Assembly (NCBI GenBank): GCA_030015575.1
Contig: CM057339.1
Coordinates: 775,574,809 to 775,638,808, forward strand
DNA from: Agapanthus africanus
Lineage: Eukaryota; Streptophyta; Magnoliopsida; Asparagales; Amaryllidaceae
Reading direction: 5' to 3'
Length of the DNA stretch: 64,000 bases
Shown: piece by piece, positions 45,001-55,599 of the stretch
Position numbering within the stretch: the first letter of the stretch is position 1
Layout of the letters: each line of letters starts with the position of its first letter
Position numbers and translations under genes: made by a program
The notes under the pieces: generated by a model
What the model saw: the letters and a program-made list of their open reading frames with translations, nothing else
Told to the model about the DNA's origin: nothing
Databases searched by the model: none

Positions 45001-46182
45001 ACAGCAGACGCAACATCACCAAAAGGAGCCACGGCAAAATCCCTAGTTCCAAACCTCGACGGTTCACCAGCAACCTAGAGACAACTGCGACATTCATCTC
45101 GATACAGCAGACGATATGTCACTACAGCGTCCTTCCTCCAACAGGATTCGGACACGCCAAAGCAAACGAAGAGAAGGCCAAACTCCTAGCTTCAGGGTCT
45201 TGACGGCAACTCATATAAAATCCGAAAGACCACCAGAAATCACCCTACACCAGCGCGGAGTGGTCACCACCTCGACGTTCGCCTTGATACAGCAGACGAT
45301 ATGTCACTACAACGTCCTTCCTCCAACAGGATTCGGACACGCCAAAGCAAACAAAGTGAAGGACAAATTCCTAGCTTCAGGGTCTTGACGGCAAGTCATA
45401 TAAAACCTGAAAGACCGTCGGAGATCATCCCACATGGAGTGGTCACCACCTCGACAATCGTCTCGATACAGCAGATGAGATGTCACCACAGCGTTCTTTC
45501 TCCAGCAGGATTCAGACGCGACAATCAAACAACGGAGCCATGGCAAAATCTCTAGTTCCAAATCTCGACGGTTCACCGACAACCTAGAGACAACCACGAC
45601 ATTCGTCTCGATACAGCAGATGCAATGCCAATAAACGAAGCAAAGGCCAAATTCCTAGCTTCAGGGTCTTGACGGCAACTCATATAAAACCTGAAAGACC
45701 ATCGGAGATCATCCCACATGGAGTGGTCACCACCTCGACATTCATCTCGATACAACAGACGAGATGTCACCACAGCGTTCTTTCTCCAGCAGGATTCAGA
45801 CGCGACAATCAAACAACGGAGCCACGGCAAAATCCCTAGTTCCAAATCTCGACGGTTCACCGACAACCTAGAGACAACCGCGACATTCGTCTCGATACAG
45901 CAGACGCAATGCCAGCAAACGAAGCGAAGGCCAAATTCCTAGCTTCAGGGTCTTGACGGCAACTCATATAAAACCTGAAAGACAATTGGAGATCATCCCA
46001 TGCCAGTGCGGAGTGGTCACCACCTCGACATTCGTCTCGATACAGCAGGCGAGATGTCACCACAGCGTTCTTCCTCCAGCAGGACTCAGACGCCACATCA
46101 CCAAGCGGAGCCACGGCAAAATCCCTAGTTCCAAACCTCGACGATTCACCGACAACCTAGAGACAACCGCGACATTCGTCTC
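45001..46182 (+). repeat. Higher-order tandem repeats (Tat-1), cut by Tat-3
   Basis: Longer repeats reuse the ATTCGTCTCGATACAGCAGA phrase, interspersed with CTAGCTTCAGGGTCTTGACG and TCTCGACGGTTCACCGACAA segments in a mixed order, with phrase spacing roughly 140-190 bases. Tat-3 inserts after GTCTC (46178-46182), a presumed target copy whose partner is beyond the window. Confidence 0.75.
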
Positions 46183-48644
46183 TGTTCCCCTCCGAAAGAC
46201 GCCGCACAAGACTACGAGGTCCTGACGCTGAGATTCAGGGCAGATGCTATTTGGTTTTACCCGTCCACCTCTCCGAAGATGCCGAGTTGATTTATGGCAC
46301 CGTATATTGGAGGTTCAGACGGATGCGGCCGATGTAGCAGAATTCGTCAGATTCCCCCTCAGTCGAGGGGTTTTTGATTGTGGGGACGCTCTTCCCTGCA
46401 GGCGCAAGCCCCTGCAGTTAATTACGCTACCGCATCGCGGTAACCACTTTCTCCTTCTCCAGAATTTCACTTCGTGTCGTGTATGTTTGTTTTGTTTGTG
46501 GTTACCCGTGGATTGTATACGGAGACTGAGTAATGCCATCGCCCGTAGGACGTGGATTAGTCCAAATCCGTATTTACTTAGATTTGGGTTTGATTTTTTT
46601 AGTTTAAGGATACGTTAGCCGTGTTGAGGCTAAGATCGACTTAAACGTTCGTTAAGGATACATTAGTCTTGTTTGAGACTAAGATCGACTTAACGTAGTG
46701 ATTCATTTAATATATGGCCATCAGGACTCGTCACCTCTCGGACGTCGTTGAAGGATTACAACGACAGGTGTCAGAGGAGCTCGGAGATGTATCCTCAAAC
46801 CAGAGTTGATTTGGAATTTTATAGTCCATTTGAACGTTTAAGGATACATTAGCCGTGTTTGGGGCTAAGATCGACTTAAACGGGATCGTTTAGATGCGAT
46901 AAAAGAGCATGAGGAGGCTCTATTGTTCCAGTTTAGGGACGTGGTGGTCCATGTTCCACTTTAAGGACGTGGTGGTCTATATTCCAGTTTAAAGACGTGG
47001 TGGTCCGTATTCCAATTTAAGGACATGGTGGTCCATGTTCCAGTTTAGAGACGTGGTGGTCCGACATTAGTTTAAGGACGTTTCGGTCCATCATTAGTTT
47101 AAGGACGTTTCGGTCCAACATTAGTTTAAGGACGTTTCGGTCCACATTGATGTGTGGTCGTCGGGACCCGTCACCTCTCTGACATCGTTGAAGGATTACA
47201 ACGATAGGCGTCAGAGGAGTTCGGAGATGTACCATCGAACCGGATATCAATTGATTTAAGAGAGCAGCTGTGCTCAGTCAATTTAATTTGAGGACTTACG
47301 GCCATGATTGGGCTAAATCCAGTTGAAGAATGTTCAACGTTTTTATTTATCTTTGGCCTATTAGGCTTGTGCTAGGGTTTTGCCCCTGCTAGGCCTTTTT
47401 TATTTGGGCTCTGTCCCTTTGTAAATGATGCAGAGCATCTGTTTTGGTTTGGGCTCTGCCCTTTTTAAAATAATGCATTGCATTTTATTAGGCCTGCTAG
47501 GCCTTCTTTAATTGGGCTTGGCCCTTTTGTAAGTAATGCAGTGCACTAATTATTTGACAGTGGCTTGTCAGGCGCTTTGCGCCAAATAATGAGCGCAAGC
47601 GCTCGTAGAAGCGACACGTGACGCACTCCGGTAAATGCAAGCGCAATAGCGCAGTGCGCTGTGTCAGTGAGCTGCGCTGTTGACACGTGGCGCTCCCTGG
47701 TGGCTTACGCCGACAAAGGAGCGCAACAGTGCAATTTTTCAAGTGCAAAGCACTGTTTTATATTTTGATCTATTTTAAATCAAAGAAAACAAGTTTTTTC
47801 TTGTTTTCAAAGAATCAATGGTTCATAAGAAAGTGCAAAGCACTATTATTATTTATTTTTATTATTTTTTTTTATTTAAGATTATTGATCTTGCTCTTAG
47901 ATCAATAATCTGTTCATAAGAGAATTTTCTCTTCTTCCTAAAGGTTTTTTTACCTTTTCTTCTTTTGAAATTCCTTCAGAGTTTTCTCTGTTCGAAGTTC
48001 TTGATTTTTCACCAAAAATGTTCATGCCTTTGAATTGAGGTCTAGGGTCCTTTTTATAGTGCTCATAAATTAGTTAAAGTTTGTTAAAGAGATTATTCTC
48101 TGAGTGATTTGGGGAATTTTCCCCACCGTTGGATCTTTGATCCAAGGGCTTCTGTTTTACAGAAGATAATCTTCTTGTTTTTAACAAGATTGAGAAAGAT
48201 CTTTCAGAATTTTAATTCTGTTTGGCGCAAGCGCACCAGCTCGTGACACGTGTCGCGCGGCGCATAGCACAGCGCAACTGCGCTGACACGTGTCGCGCAG
48301 TGCAACTGTGCTAGTGCAACCGCGCTGCCACGTGGCCCGTAGCGCAGAGCGCAGGCCAGCTGAAGCGTTGCTTCTTTAATTAAATTTTGAATTTTAAACA
48401 GAGCCTTGCTCTGATTGGGTGCGCTGCCTTGGGCGCTGCGCCCCCTGCGCTAACGTGTCTGATTTTGACACGTGGCGCTCTGCGCACAGCACAGAGGATC
48501 TGAAGCGTTGCTTCATTTATTTTAACTTTAATTTTCATTTTAATTTTCAAGACAGAGCTTTGCTCTGATTGAAGGAGAACAGAAGCATTGCTTCTTTTCC
48601 CATCTTGGAATTTGAACAGAGCTTTGCTCTGATTGTGGTAAACA
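46183..48644 (-). repeat. Tat-3 3' LTR
   Basis: Plus-strand ends are TGTTCCCCTCC (46183) and GGTAAACA (48644). 2462 bases. It carries TATA on the minus strand (48051-48058), CACGTG boxes (about 47620-47700 and 48240-48350), short palindromes, a 27-bp array of eight units (46929-47155) and TTAGCC...GGCTAA hairpins. The visible part of the other LTR (62588-64000) is very similar. Confidence 0.9.
46929..47155 (-). repeat. 27-bp tandem array, eight units (Tat-3 3' LTR)
   Basis: Read on plus, units are of the form CCAGTTTAGGGACGTGGTGG plus TCCATGTT, ending with three AGTTTAAGGACGTTTCGGTC units. The 5' LTR copy at 63333-63525 has seven. Confidence 0.82.
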
Positions 48645-48660
48645 AATGCCCCCCCACTGT
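48645..48660 (-). other. Tat-3 polypurine tract region
   Basis: On the minus strand AACAGTGGGGGGGCATT directly precedes the 3' LTR, as in Tat-2. Confidence 0.65.
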
Positions 48661-49206
48661 TGCGCTTACGTGGCCTTAAACGTGAGCGCGGCGGTGGCCG
48701 AATTCCAACCATCACGGCAACTTTTGGAAGTTGAAAGGGCATTTGATGCCTATAAATAGGACCTTTGGTCCCTTAGATGATTTTCGCCTTCACAAGTTTA
48801 CTTTCAGAACTCAGAGCCCTGCTCTCCTGTTTAAACACTTTTAAAAGTTCAGACTTTAGAGAATTTTAGGTAAAAATATTAATTTTGATTAAATTAAATC
48901 AATTTTAAGAGCCTTGCTCTCAATAGATCCCAGATCTAAAGAAGACCCATTTAGGGTTTCACTTAGCAGAGCTTTGCTCTAAGGGGGTCTATAGAAGACT
49001 AAGGAGAGCCCTATTAGGGTTCCATTAATAGAGCTTTGCTCTTTAAAAGATCTTCCCTATATTTTCTCATTTCATTAATGGAGCTTTGCTCCTCCCAAAT
49101 CATATAGAAGAACTCTTAAGAATGTTTCATTGTTCTTGGAGTTTGAAGATGGCGTTTTTCTTAATCAGTCTTTCTGATAATTTTGTTGATTTTCTTTCAC
49201 AGAACA
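48661..49206 (+). promoter_or_regulatory. Promoter and leader of the Tat-3 antisense gene
   Basis: TATAAATAGG at 48751-48760 is followed by ACCTTTGGTCCC. The leader contains five AGAGCTTTGCTCT-type palindromes (about 48817, 48910, 48966, 49029, 49080), and a TTTTCTTTCACAG stretch before the ATG could be a splice acceptor of a leader intron. The layout matches the Tat-2 antisense promoter. Confidence 0.68.
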
Positions 49207-49653
49207 ATGGACGCCCACATGTACAGTCTTGACGAGATCATCTCTTATGGGGACATCCGCCGACTTGGCCGCTCTCAAAATCGAGAGTTCACAAACGCGG
49301 AGTGTGCTGAAATCATGAGCCGCTTCGACGCATACAACGGTCCACTGCTTCCCCGACGTTCCTCCCTCCTTAAGCTTATCGTGGGAGCCATCTGGGAGGC
49401 GCTTCCCCTATTCTGTTCCGGTGTGCCGCTTAGGGCGTTGGATGCCGCCGAGGATAAGGTGCACTCGGTGTACCTGATGAACTTTATCTCGAAGAGACGG
49501 CGAGACAGTCTTATCGATCTCTTGCACGAGGTCTTTCAACAGTCTGCCATACTTGCTGCTTATCGGAGGGTGGAAGACATCAGGGGGACCCTGACGCTTA
49601 TGCTCGCGAAAGAAAGCACACTAGGATGGTTCGCGAGGCTTGGAAAGTCATAG
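49207..49653 (+). CDS. Unrecognised 148-residue antisense passenger protein (Tat-3)
   Basis: Plus-strand gene opposite to Tat-3 gag-pol, starting MDAHMYSLDEIISYGDI directly after a splice-acceptor-like CACAG. The upstream Met at 49183 lies in the pyrimidine tract and is less likely. The product is a mixed-charge, mostly helical-looking protein with a basic SKRRRD patch and no membrane segment, signal peptide or Cys motif. It ends GWFARLGKS. A plausible 3' end with AT-rich signals follows at 49720-49800. I do not recognise the family. It sits where Tat-2 carries its PMD gene, but no PMD sequence is seen. It may be a short gene or the first exon of a reduced one. Confidence 0.6.
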   Translation: MDAHMYSLDEIISYGDIRRLGRSQNREFTNAECAEIMSRFDAYNGPLLPRRSSLLKLIVGAIWEALPLFCSGVPLRALDAAEDKVHSVYLMNFISKRRRDSLIDLLHEVFQQSAILAAYRRVEDIRGTLTLMLAKESTLGWFARLGKS

Positions 49654-50350
49654 ATAGGGTCACTTTCGAGTTCCTCAATCCATGTCCTGGGTTCGAGGTT
49701 ATTCCTTTGTAAACATTTTAATAATGTTATTATCTATTTCTCCGTGATTGTAAGAACCCCTTTTTATGATATGAATAGAAAATTTCCATTTCAGTTTGTC
49801 TTATTTCTTGTTCTGAATCTTTTGCACATGCATGAGTGAGTGTGTCTCGAACGCTTGATCAAATGTAAATCAGATGTTCTTCCTGTCACTTCCTTCTTTC
49901 TTTTATTGTGCGTATGCTGTCTTAATAAACATGGTCGATGGATAATAGAGCAAGCATCTAGACTTCCTCAAGAAATAGCGATGGCTTAGGCCGCAGGTTC
50001 AGATCTGCCACCTAAGACTTTTCAACTCTACGAGCCGTGAGGGTCTCATAGAGACTTTTCTCCCTACAGATCGAGAGGATCTTGTAGGTGGATTTTCTCT
50101 TTAGGAATCGTGAGGATTCCTAAGTGTGTTTTCTCTTATAAGTCGTAAGGATCCTATAAGAGAAATTTTCCCTCTTACGAGTCGAGAGGACTCATAAGCG
50201 GTCGTTTCCCTCCTTGTCGAAACTCGACTTCGGAGAGTGAGACCCGTGAATAGTATGCAAGAGACCGTTTAGATCAACTTGCAGGGTCCCATTGTTCAGG
50301 AAGCAAGTTTTTTAGTCTCTGCTGCCTGAGGCTTCATCTTGCAAGTTGAG
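49654..50350 (-). repeat. Tat-3 3' region: antisense gene tail, spacer and hairpin array
   Basis: 49654-49980 looks like a 3' untranslated tail (AT-rich, TTGTAAACATTTT, GAATAGAAAATTT). From 50030 to 50215 loop-conserved hairpins recur in inverted orientation, for example CTTATAAGTCGTAAGGATCC, and CCTACAGATCGAGAGG...TTGTAGG. It corresponds to 33426-33950 of Tat-2. Confidence 0.65.
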
Positions 50351-51575
50351 ACGAATCGGGAATTTCCCGTGGAGACACTGGTTTCTCTGCGAGCCGACGC
50401 GAATCAGGAGGCTCTCGTCAAGGAGTGTTTGTATCCGTGAGTCGAGGAATTTTCTAGGGATTATTTGTTTCCCTAGCGCCAAGAATTATTTGTTTCCTTG
50501 GGTTTGAAACGAGTCGAGAATTTCCCACGGAGGCACCGGTTGCTCTGCGAGTCGACGCGGATCAGGAGGCTCTCGTCAAGGAGTGTTTGTATCCGTGAGT
50601 CGAGGAGTTCGCTAAGGATTATTTGTTTCCCTAGCGCCAAGGATTATTTGTTTCCTTGGGATTTGAAACGAGTCGAGAATTTCCCACGGAGGCACTGGTT
50701 GCTCTGCGAGTCGACGCGGATCAGAAGGCTCTCGTCAAGGAGTGTTTTTATCCGTGAGTCGAGGAGTTTGCTAAGGATTATTTGTTTCCCTAGCGCCAAG
50801 TATTATTTGTTTCCTTGGGTTTGAAACGAGTCGAGAATTTCCCACGGAGGCACTGATTGCTCTGCGAGTCGACGCGGATCAGGAGGCTCTCATCAAGAAG
50901 TGTTTGTATCCGTGAGTCGAGGAATTTGCTAAGGATTATTTGTTTCCCTAACGCCAAGGATTATTTGTTTCCTTAGGTTTGAAACGAGTCGAGAATTTCC
51001 CACGGAGGCACTGGTTGCTCTGCGAGTCGACGCGGATCAGGAGGCTCTCGTCAAGGAGTGTTTGTATCCGTGAGTCGAGGAGTTCCCTAAGGATTATTGG
51101 TTTCCCTAGCGCCAAGGATTATTTATTTCCTTGGGGTTTGAAACGAGTCGAGAATTTCCCACGGAGGCACTGGTTGCTCTGCGAGTCGACGCGGATCAGG
51201 AGGCTCTCGTCAAGGAGTGTTTGTATCCGTGAGTCGAGGAGTTCGCTAAGGATTATTTGTTTCCCTAGAGCCAAGGATTATTTGTTTCCTTGGGGTTTGA
51301 AACGAGTCGAGAATTTCCCACGGAGGCACTGGTTGCTCTGCGAGTCGACGCGGATCGGGAGGCTCTCGTCAAGGAGTGTTTGTATCCGTGAGTCGAGGAG
51401 CTTGCTAAGGATTATTTGTTTCCCTAGCGCCAAGGATTATTTGTTTCCTTGGGGTTTGAAACGAGTCGAGAATTTCCCACGGAGGCACTGGTTGCTCTGC
51501 TAGTCGACGCGGATCAGGAGGCTCTCGTCAAGGAGTGTTTGTATCCGTGAGTCGAGAAATTTGCTGAAGACACTG
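50350..51575 (-). repeat. 158-bp tandem array, about 7.5 units (Tat-3)
   Basis: GAGTCGAGGA starts at 50439, 50597, 50756 and so on to about 51548, period 158. It is the inverted counterpart of the Tat-2 unit with roughly half the copies and a few fixed differences (AATTTCCCACGG against the GGATTCCCACGG form). The open frames it yields are not genes. Confidence 0.9.
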
Positions 51576-52190
51576 ATTTCTTCGGCGTTGGGACGAACTG
51601 TTGAGATTTGACTTCATTTTCTGGCGAAGCCTGTTGGGGAAGTATGGTTCCCTCTTCGTTTACGCCCTTGGATTGTATACAGGGATCGATGTGATCTTAA
51701 CTGTAGGGCCAAAGTTTTGTCATCATTTTTTTTATATCTCCGCGATGCTCTATCATTTCAGCTTTTATATCGCGAAGGTCGCGATTGCCCAATCATTTCG
51801 GCTATTTTTCGCGGTGCCCAATCATTTCGGCTGTTTATTTTATTTTTACTCGCTGCTTTTTATTGCGAGTTGCCCAATCATTTCGGCTGTTTATTTTATT
51901 TTCACTAGCTACTTTTTATTGCGAGTTGCCCAATCATTTCGGCTGTTTTGCATGCATACATTTTACTTGCTGCTTTTTATTGCAAGTTGCCCAATCATTT
52001 CGGCTGTTTTGCATGCATGTGCGGCTTACTGGCTTTCCGCCGTAATCCTGAAATTAGACACCGATTTTGGCATCAGCACCGCTACAACTGGGGTATGGCC
52101 AGGAGCGAATCATCATTTGCCTCTGTCGATGTCAAACAAAGGTGGCTTAGCGACCAGGGTTAAGGTCCTGTCGGCTAAGGCTTTTGACTT
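51576..52190 (-). repeat. Tat-3 spacer and CCCAATCATTTCGGCT repeat block
   Basis: CCCAATCATTTCGGCT recurs about six times from 51785 to 52005, separated by ACTCGCTGC...GCGAGT and ACTTGCTGC...GCAAGT hairpins. This is the Tat-3 form of 30540-30780. Confidence 0.75.
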
Positions 52191-52715
52191 CATGAGCCGT
52201 AAGGGTTTCACGAAGTTATTTCTCCCTACAAGTCGTGAGGATCTTGTAGGTGTATTTTCTCCTTAGGACTCGTGAGGATTCCTAAGTGTTCGTTTCCTCT
52301 GTAAGTCGTAAGGATCCTACAGGAGGGTTTTCTCCTCATAAATCGAGAGGATTTACAAGGGTTGTTTACCATGCGAACATATCCCCAGTCACAGATGAGA
52401 CTTGGTTAGGGAAATGTTTATACGCGCCAGTGGATTGTATACAAGGGTCAGTATTGAGCCACTTGTAGGGCAATATTGGAAGTTGTGGGCGTTGCTTAAG
52501 CACAGGTTTAGGTCTCTGTAACTTAAGACTTCCAACTCTTATGAGCCGTGAGGTTCCCATAAGAGAGTTCTCCTTACGAGTCGTGAGGATCTCGCAAGTG
52601 TATTTTCTCCTTAAGAATCGTGGGGATCCCTAAGCGTGTTGCTCCCTTGTGAGTCGTAAGGCTCTCACACGGGTGGTTTCTCCTTACAAGGTCGAGAGGA
52701 CCCTATAAGTGTCCT
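52190..52715 (-). repeat. Hairpin array with conserved loop and variable stems (Tat-3)
   Basis: About ten units in inverted orientation, for example CCTACAAG-TCGTGAGGAT-CTTGTAGG near 52225, matching the arrays of Tat-2 and Tat-1 in order. Confidence 0.75.
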
Positions 52716-53193
52716 TTAACGAGGTTGCGCCCTATCAGGTTTTCGCAAACACTCGCCGGTAGTCCTGTTGTTTTTACTCACGGATCCCTTTCGGGTTTTC
52801 ATCCGTGCCCATTTTGCTTATGGACATACCGTTTTTTTTTAATTCTTTTTATTTTTATATATTTTTTTACGAAGTCGCGCCCTTTCGGGTTTTCACGAAC
52901 ACTCACCGGTAGCCCTGCTGTTTTTACTCACGGAGCCCTTTCGGGTTTTCATCCGTGCCCTTTTTGCTTATGGACATACCCTTTTTTATTTTATTTTTAT
53001 ATGTTTTTTTTTATATCTCGTCAGCCTAAAGATGCTGCGGTAGTAGTTTAAAGACGTTTCGGTCTGCTATTAGTTTAAGGACATTTCGGTCCGATATTTG
53101 AGAAGGCTGGCTACTGCTGATAGAGTTTGAGCTTAGGAAGATAGCGAGCGGACATAGTCGTCGTCATCTACCATTGACCTAGGCTGTGGCTCA
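52715..53193 (-). repeat. Tat-3 start of 3' region: direct repeat and 27-bp units
   Basis: Two copies of a block ending GCTTATGGACATACCGTTTT or CCCTTTT (about 52715-52840 and 52870-52990). Two to three GGACATTTCGGTCC-type units follow at 53045-53100. Confidence 0.7.
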
Positions 53194-54270
53194 TTAAGCA
53201 TAGTATTTCTTTAGGAAGCGACTGTTTATTGGCCTGAAAGGCCTTTCACCGTGGATGTCCATGAGTAGATAGGCCCCACCCTGGTAGACCTTATCTATGA
53301 TGTATGGGCCTTCATAATTTGGCTCAAACTTTCCCCGCTTGGCGCGATTGGGGATCATAGGCCTTTTGACCACTAGCACGAGTTCGCCTTGGCGGAACGT
53401 CCTTGGTCGGGTTAATCTTTCATATGAGCGCGTCATCTTTGCTTTATAAGCTTCCAGACCTTGTTGCGCTATGAGCCGGGTTTCATCGAGGGCGTCAAGC
53501 TCCTCAAGCCGAAGGTGAGCATTTTCTTCGTCTGTCAGCTCGCAGTGGACTGCCACTCGTAGAGAGGGTAACTCTATCTCGAGGGGGAGTACTGCTTCCA
53601 TCCCAAATACCAACGCGTACGGCGTTGTGTTTGTGGCTGTCTTGAACGTAGTTCGGTACGCCCAGAGAGCCTCTTGCAGTCTCTCGTGCCAGTCTCTCTT
53701 ATTTCGGGACACCGTTTTCTTCATGGTCTTCGTCAAGGTCTTGTTGAAGGCCTCAGCTAGACCGTTAGCTCGCGGATTATAAACCGAGGAATATCTCCAG
53801 TCTATATTGTGTTGTTGCGCAAAGTGACTGATCTTGTGGCTTCTGTAAGCTGGCCCGTTATCGGAGATGATCCGTCGCGGAGTTCCAAACCGATATATGA
53901 CACGCGTCTTGAAGAAATGGAGGATATTCTCCGTCTTCACTTCCATCAGTGGTACCGCTTCCGCCCATTTGGAGAAGTAGTCAGTCGTTGCCAGGATGAA
54001 ACGGTGTCCTTTGGACGATGCTGGTTCGATAGGGCCGACTATGTCAGTTCCCCACATTTCGAATGGCCAGCTAGCCACCGTTGGATGTAATGGATTTGGA
54101 TGTTGGTGGATGAAGTCCCCATGGATTTGGCATGAGTGGCATTGCTTCGCATATTCGAGACAGTCTTGGATCATCGTGGGCCAGTAGTAGCCCATCCACT
54201 TGATCTTCAACTTCATCTTTGGGCCTGCTTGGTGAGAACCGCAGAGTCCGCCGTGAACTTTCTGAACGAC
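53194..54270 (-). pseudogene. Tat-3 integrase region
   Basis: Zinc-binding part with CLEYAKQCHSCQIHGD, core with MWGTDIVGPIEPASSKGHRF, DYFSKWAEAVPL and ISDNGPAYRSHKISHFAQQH, then the C-terminal KFEPNYEGPYIIDKVYQGG. It is nearly the same as the Tat-2 integrase. It would insert element DNA into the genome. Confidence 0.88.
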
Positions 54271-54599
54271 TCTTTTTGCTTCGTCAGGTCCCAGACATCT
54301 CAACCACAGAGAATCAAAAGACATCTTGTACAGAGTATCGTTGACGAAGGCGAAAGATAGAGCTCGTTTCATGAGCCGATGTCTTGTGGACGCTTCTTCA
54401 GGCATTCGGTGGGATTTAAAGTAGTCTATGAAGACTTCTCTCCAATCCTCGGCATTTTCCAAATCTTTTACTTCTAGGGTCGTCTGCTCGCTCTCTCCTT
54501 TTTCTTCGAATGATTCCGGAGATATTTCTGCTGGGGCAAGCACCCGACGGCTTTGTACCACGATTCTAACGTCATCGAGGTTCTCGTCGGCCAGTTCCT

Positions 54600-55005
54600 T
54601 GGCGAGTTTAGCCAACGCATCTGCTTTGCTGTTTTCCGCGCGCGGTATGTTCTCCAAAGTATAAGAGAGAATTTGGGTCAACAATTGTTGCACCTTTTCG
54701 TCGTACTTTACCAATTCTAGCTTGCACGTTTGGTAGTCGCCGTTTACTTGACTAACGACCCGATGAGAATCTCCGTATATGAGGAGGTTTTCAATTCCCA
54801 TGTCAATGGCGATCTCGAGGCCTGCTATCAGAGCTTCGTATTCGGCTTCGTTGTTTGTCCTCGGCTCCGTCAGGGAGAACGCGTAGCGCATTATCTCTCC
54901 TTGTGGAGTTACAAAGATGAGTCCTACCCCCGATTTGATTATAGGGGTACTTTGTTTGCGCTTCTTCACGGAAGATGCTCCGTCGAAATAAAGCTCCCAT
55001 CGGGT
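54600..55005 (-). pseudogene. Tat-3 second RNase H domain
   Basis: RWELYFDGASSVKKRKQ, NNEAEYEALIAGLEIAIDMG, LIYGDSHRVVSQVNGDYQ and ADALAKLAKEL show a plant-type RNase HI, the Tat-lineage mark. Confidence 0.85.
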
Positions 55006-55079
55006 ATTATCACCGTCGATCGCATCAAACGCATGTTCGTCTGGATGATCGCAGTTTAAAGGAGAGTCGGCCGGTATCG

Positions 55080-55490
55080 GATGCTCAGCGAGGAAGTCGG
55101 CGATGGCCTGGCCTTTCACTGCCTTGAGAGGTTGATATGTTATCGAGAACTCCATCAAGAGCAGGGCCCATTTAGCGAGTCGTCCCGCCAATATGGACTT
55201 TGACATCAAGTATTTAAGGGGGTCCATCTTTGAAATGAGACGGAGCTCGTGGGCCAACGCATAGTGCCTGAGCTTTGTTATCGCGAAGATCAACGCCAGG
55301 CAGTGTTTTTCAATGGGAGAGTAGTTGCTTTCTGCCCCCAGCAGAACTCGACTTAAGTAGTAGAGTGCTCTTTCTTTCCCTTGATCGTTCTCTTATGCCC
55401 ATAATGCGCCTAAGGAACCTTCGAGGGCGGTTGTATAAAGAATGAGGGTTTTCCTTTGCCCGGAGCAGCCAACACTGGCGGGTTCTGCAG
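55080..55490 (-). pseudogene. Tat-3 first RNase H domain
   Basis: FFIQPPSKVP-type and IFAITKLRHYALAHELRLIS phrases correspond to the RT-linked RNase H of Tat-2 at 27040-27450. This part is damaged. Confidence 0.7.
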
Positions 55491-55599
55491 GTATTGTTTG
55501 ATCTCGTCTAGTGCGTTTTGGCATTTTTGGTCCCAGACGAACGGGGCTCCCTTCTTCATCAGGTGGCTGTAGGGACGGCACTTGCCTGAAAGATTGGCT

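Larger units (their letters stand above)
3992..46182 (+). mobile_element. Tat-1: host Ty3/gypsy Tat-lineage element, gag but no visible pol, interrupted by three insertions
   Basis: The element starts with TGTTTCCTCAATCAGAGC at 3992. Its own DNA lies at 3992-5327, 11940-17224 and 42329-46182. The gaps are a Tekay-like solo LTR (5328-11939) and Tat-2 (17225-42328). Tat-3 enters at 46183, and any 3' LTR of Tat-1 would lie beyond the window. Visible parts are a 2.7 kb 5' LTR, primer site, gag, a second copy of a gag Cys-His module, and a 3' region with hairpins and tandem arrays. No protease, RT, RNase H or integrase is seen. It is the oldest layer, broken in several places besides the insertions, and probably a non-autonomous relative of Tat-2. 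Confidence 0.8.

Noticed and set aside
44295-45942. Several open frames with SSRYNRRNV repeats
   Set aside because: They translate the 118-bp and higher-order arrays of Tat-1.
46244-46618. 124-residue plus-strand frame in the Tat-3 LTR (also 62649-63023)
   Set aside because: Present because the two LTRs are copies; it overlaps conserved LTR hairpins and has no domain.
50498-51503. Plus-strand open frames with KRVENFPRRHWLLCESTRI repeats
   Set aside because: Same artefact in the Tat-3 copy of the 158-bp array.
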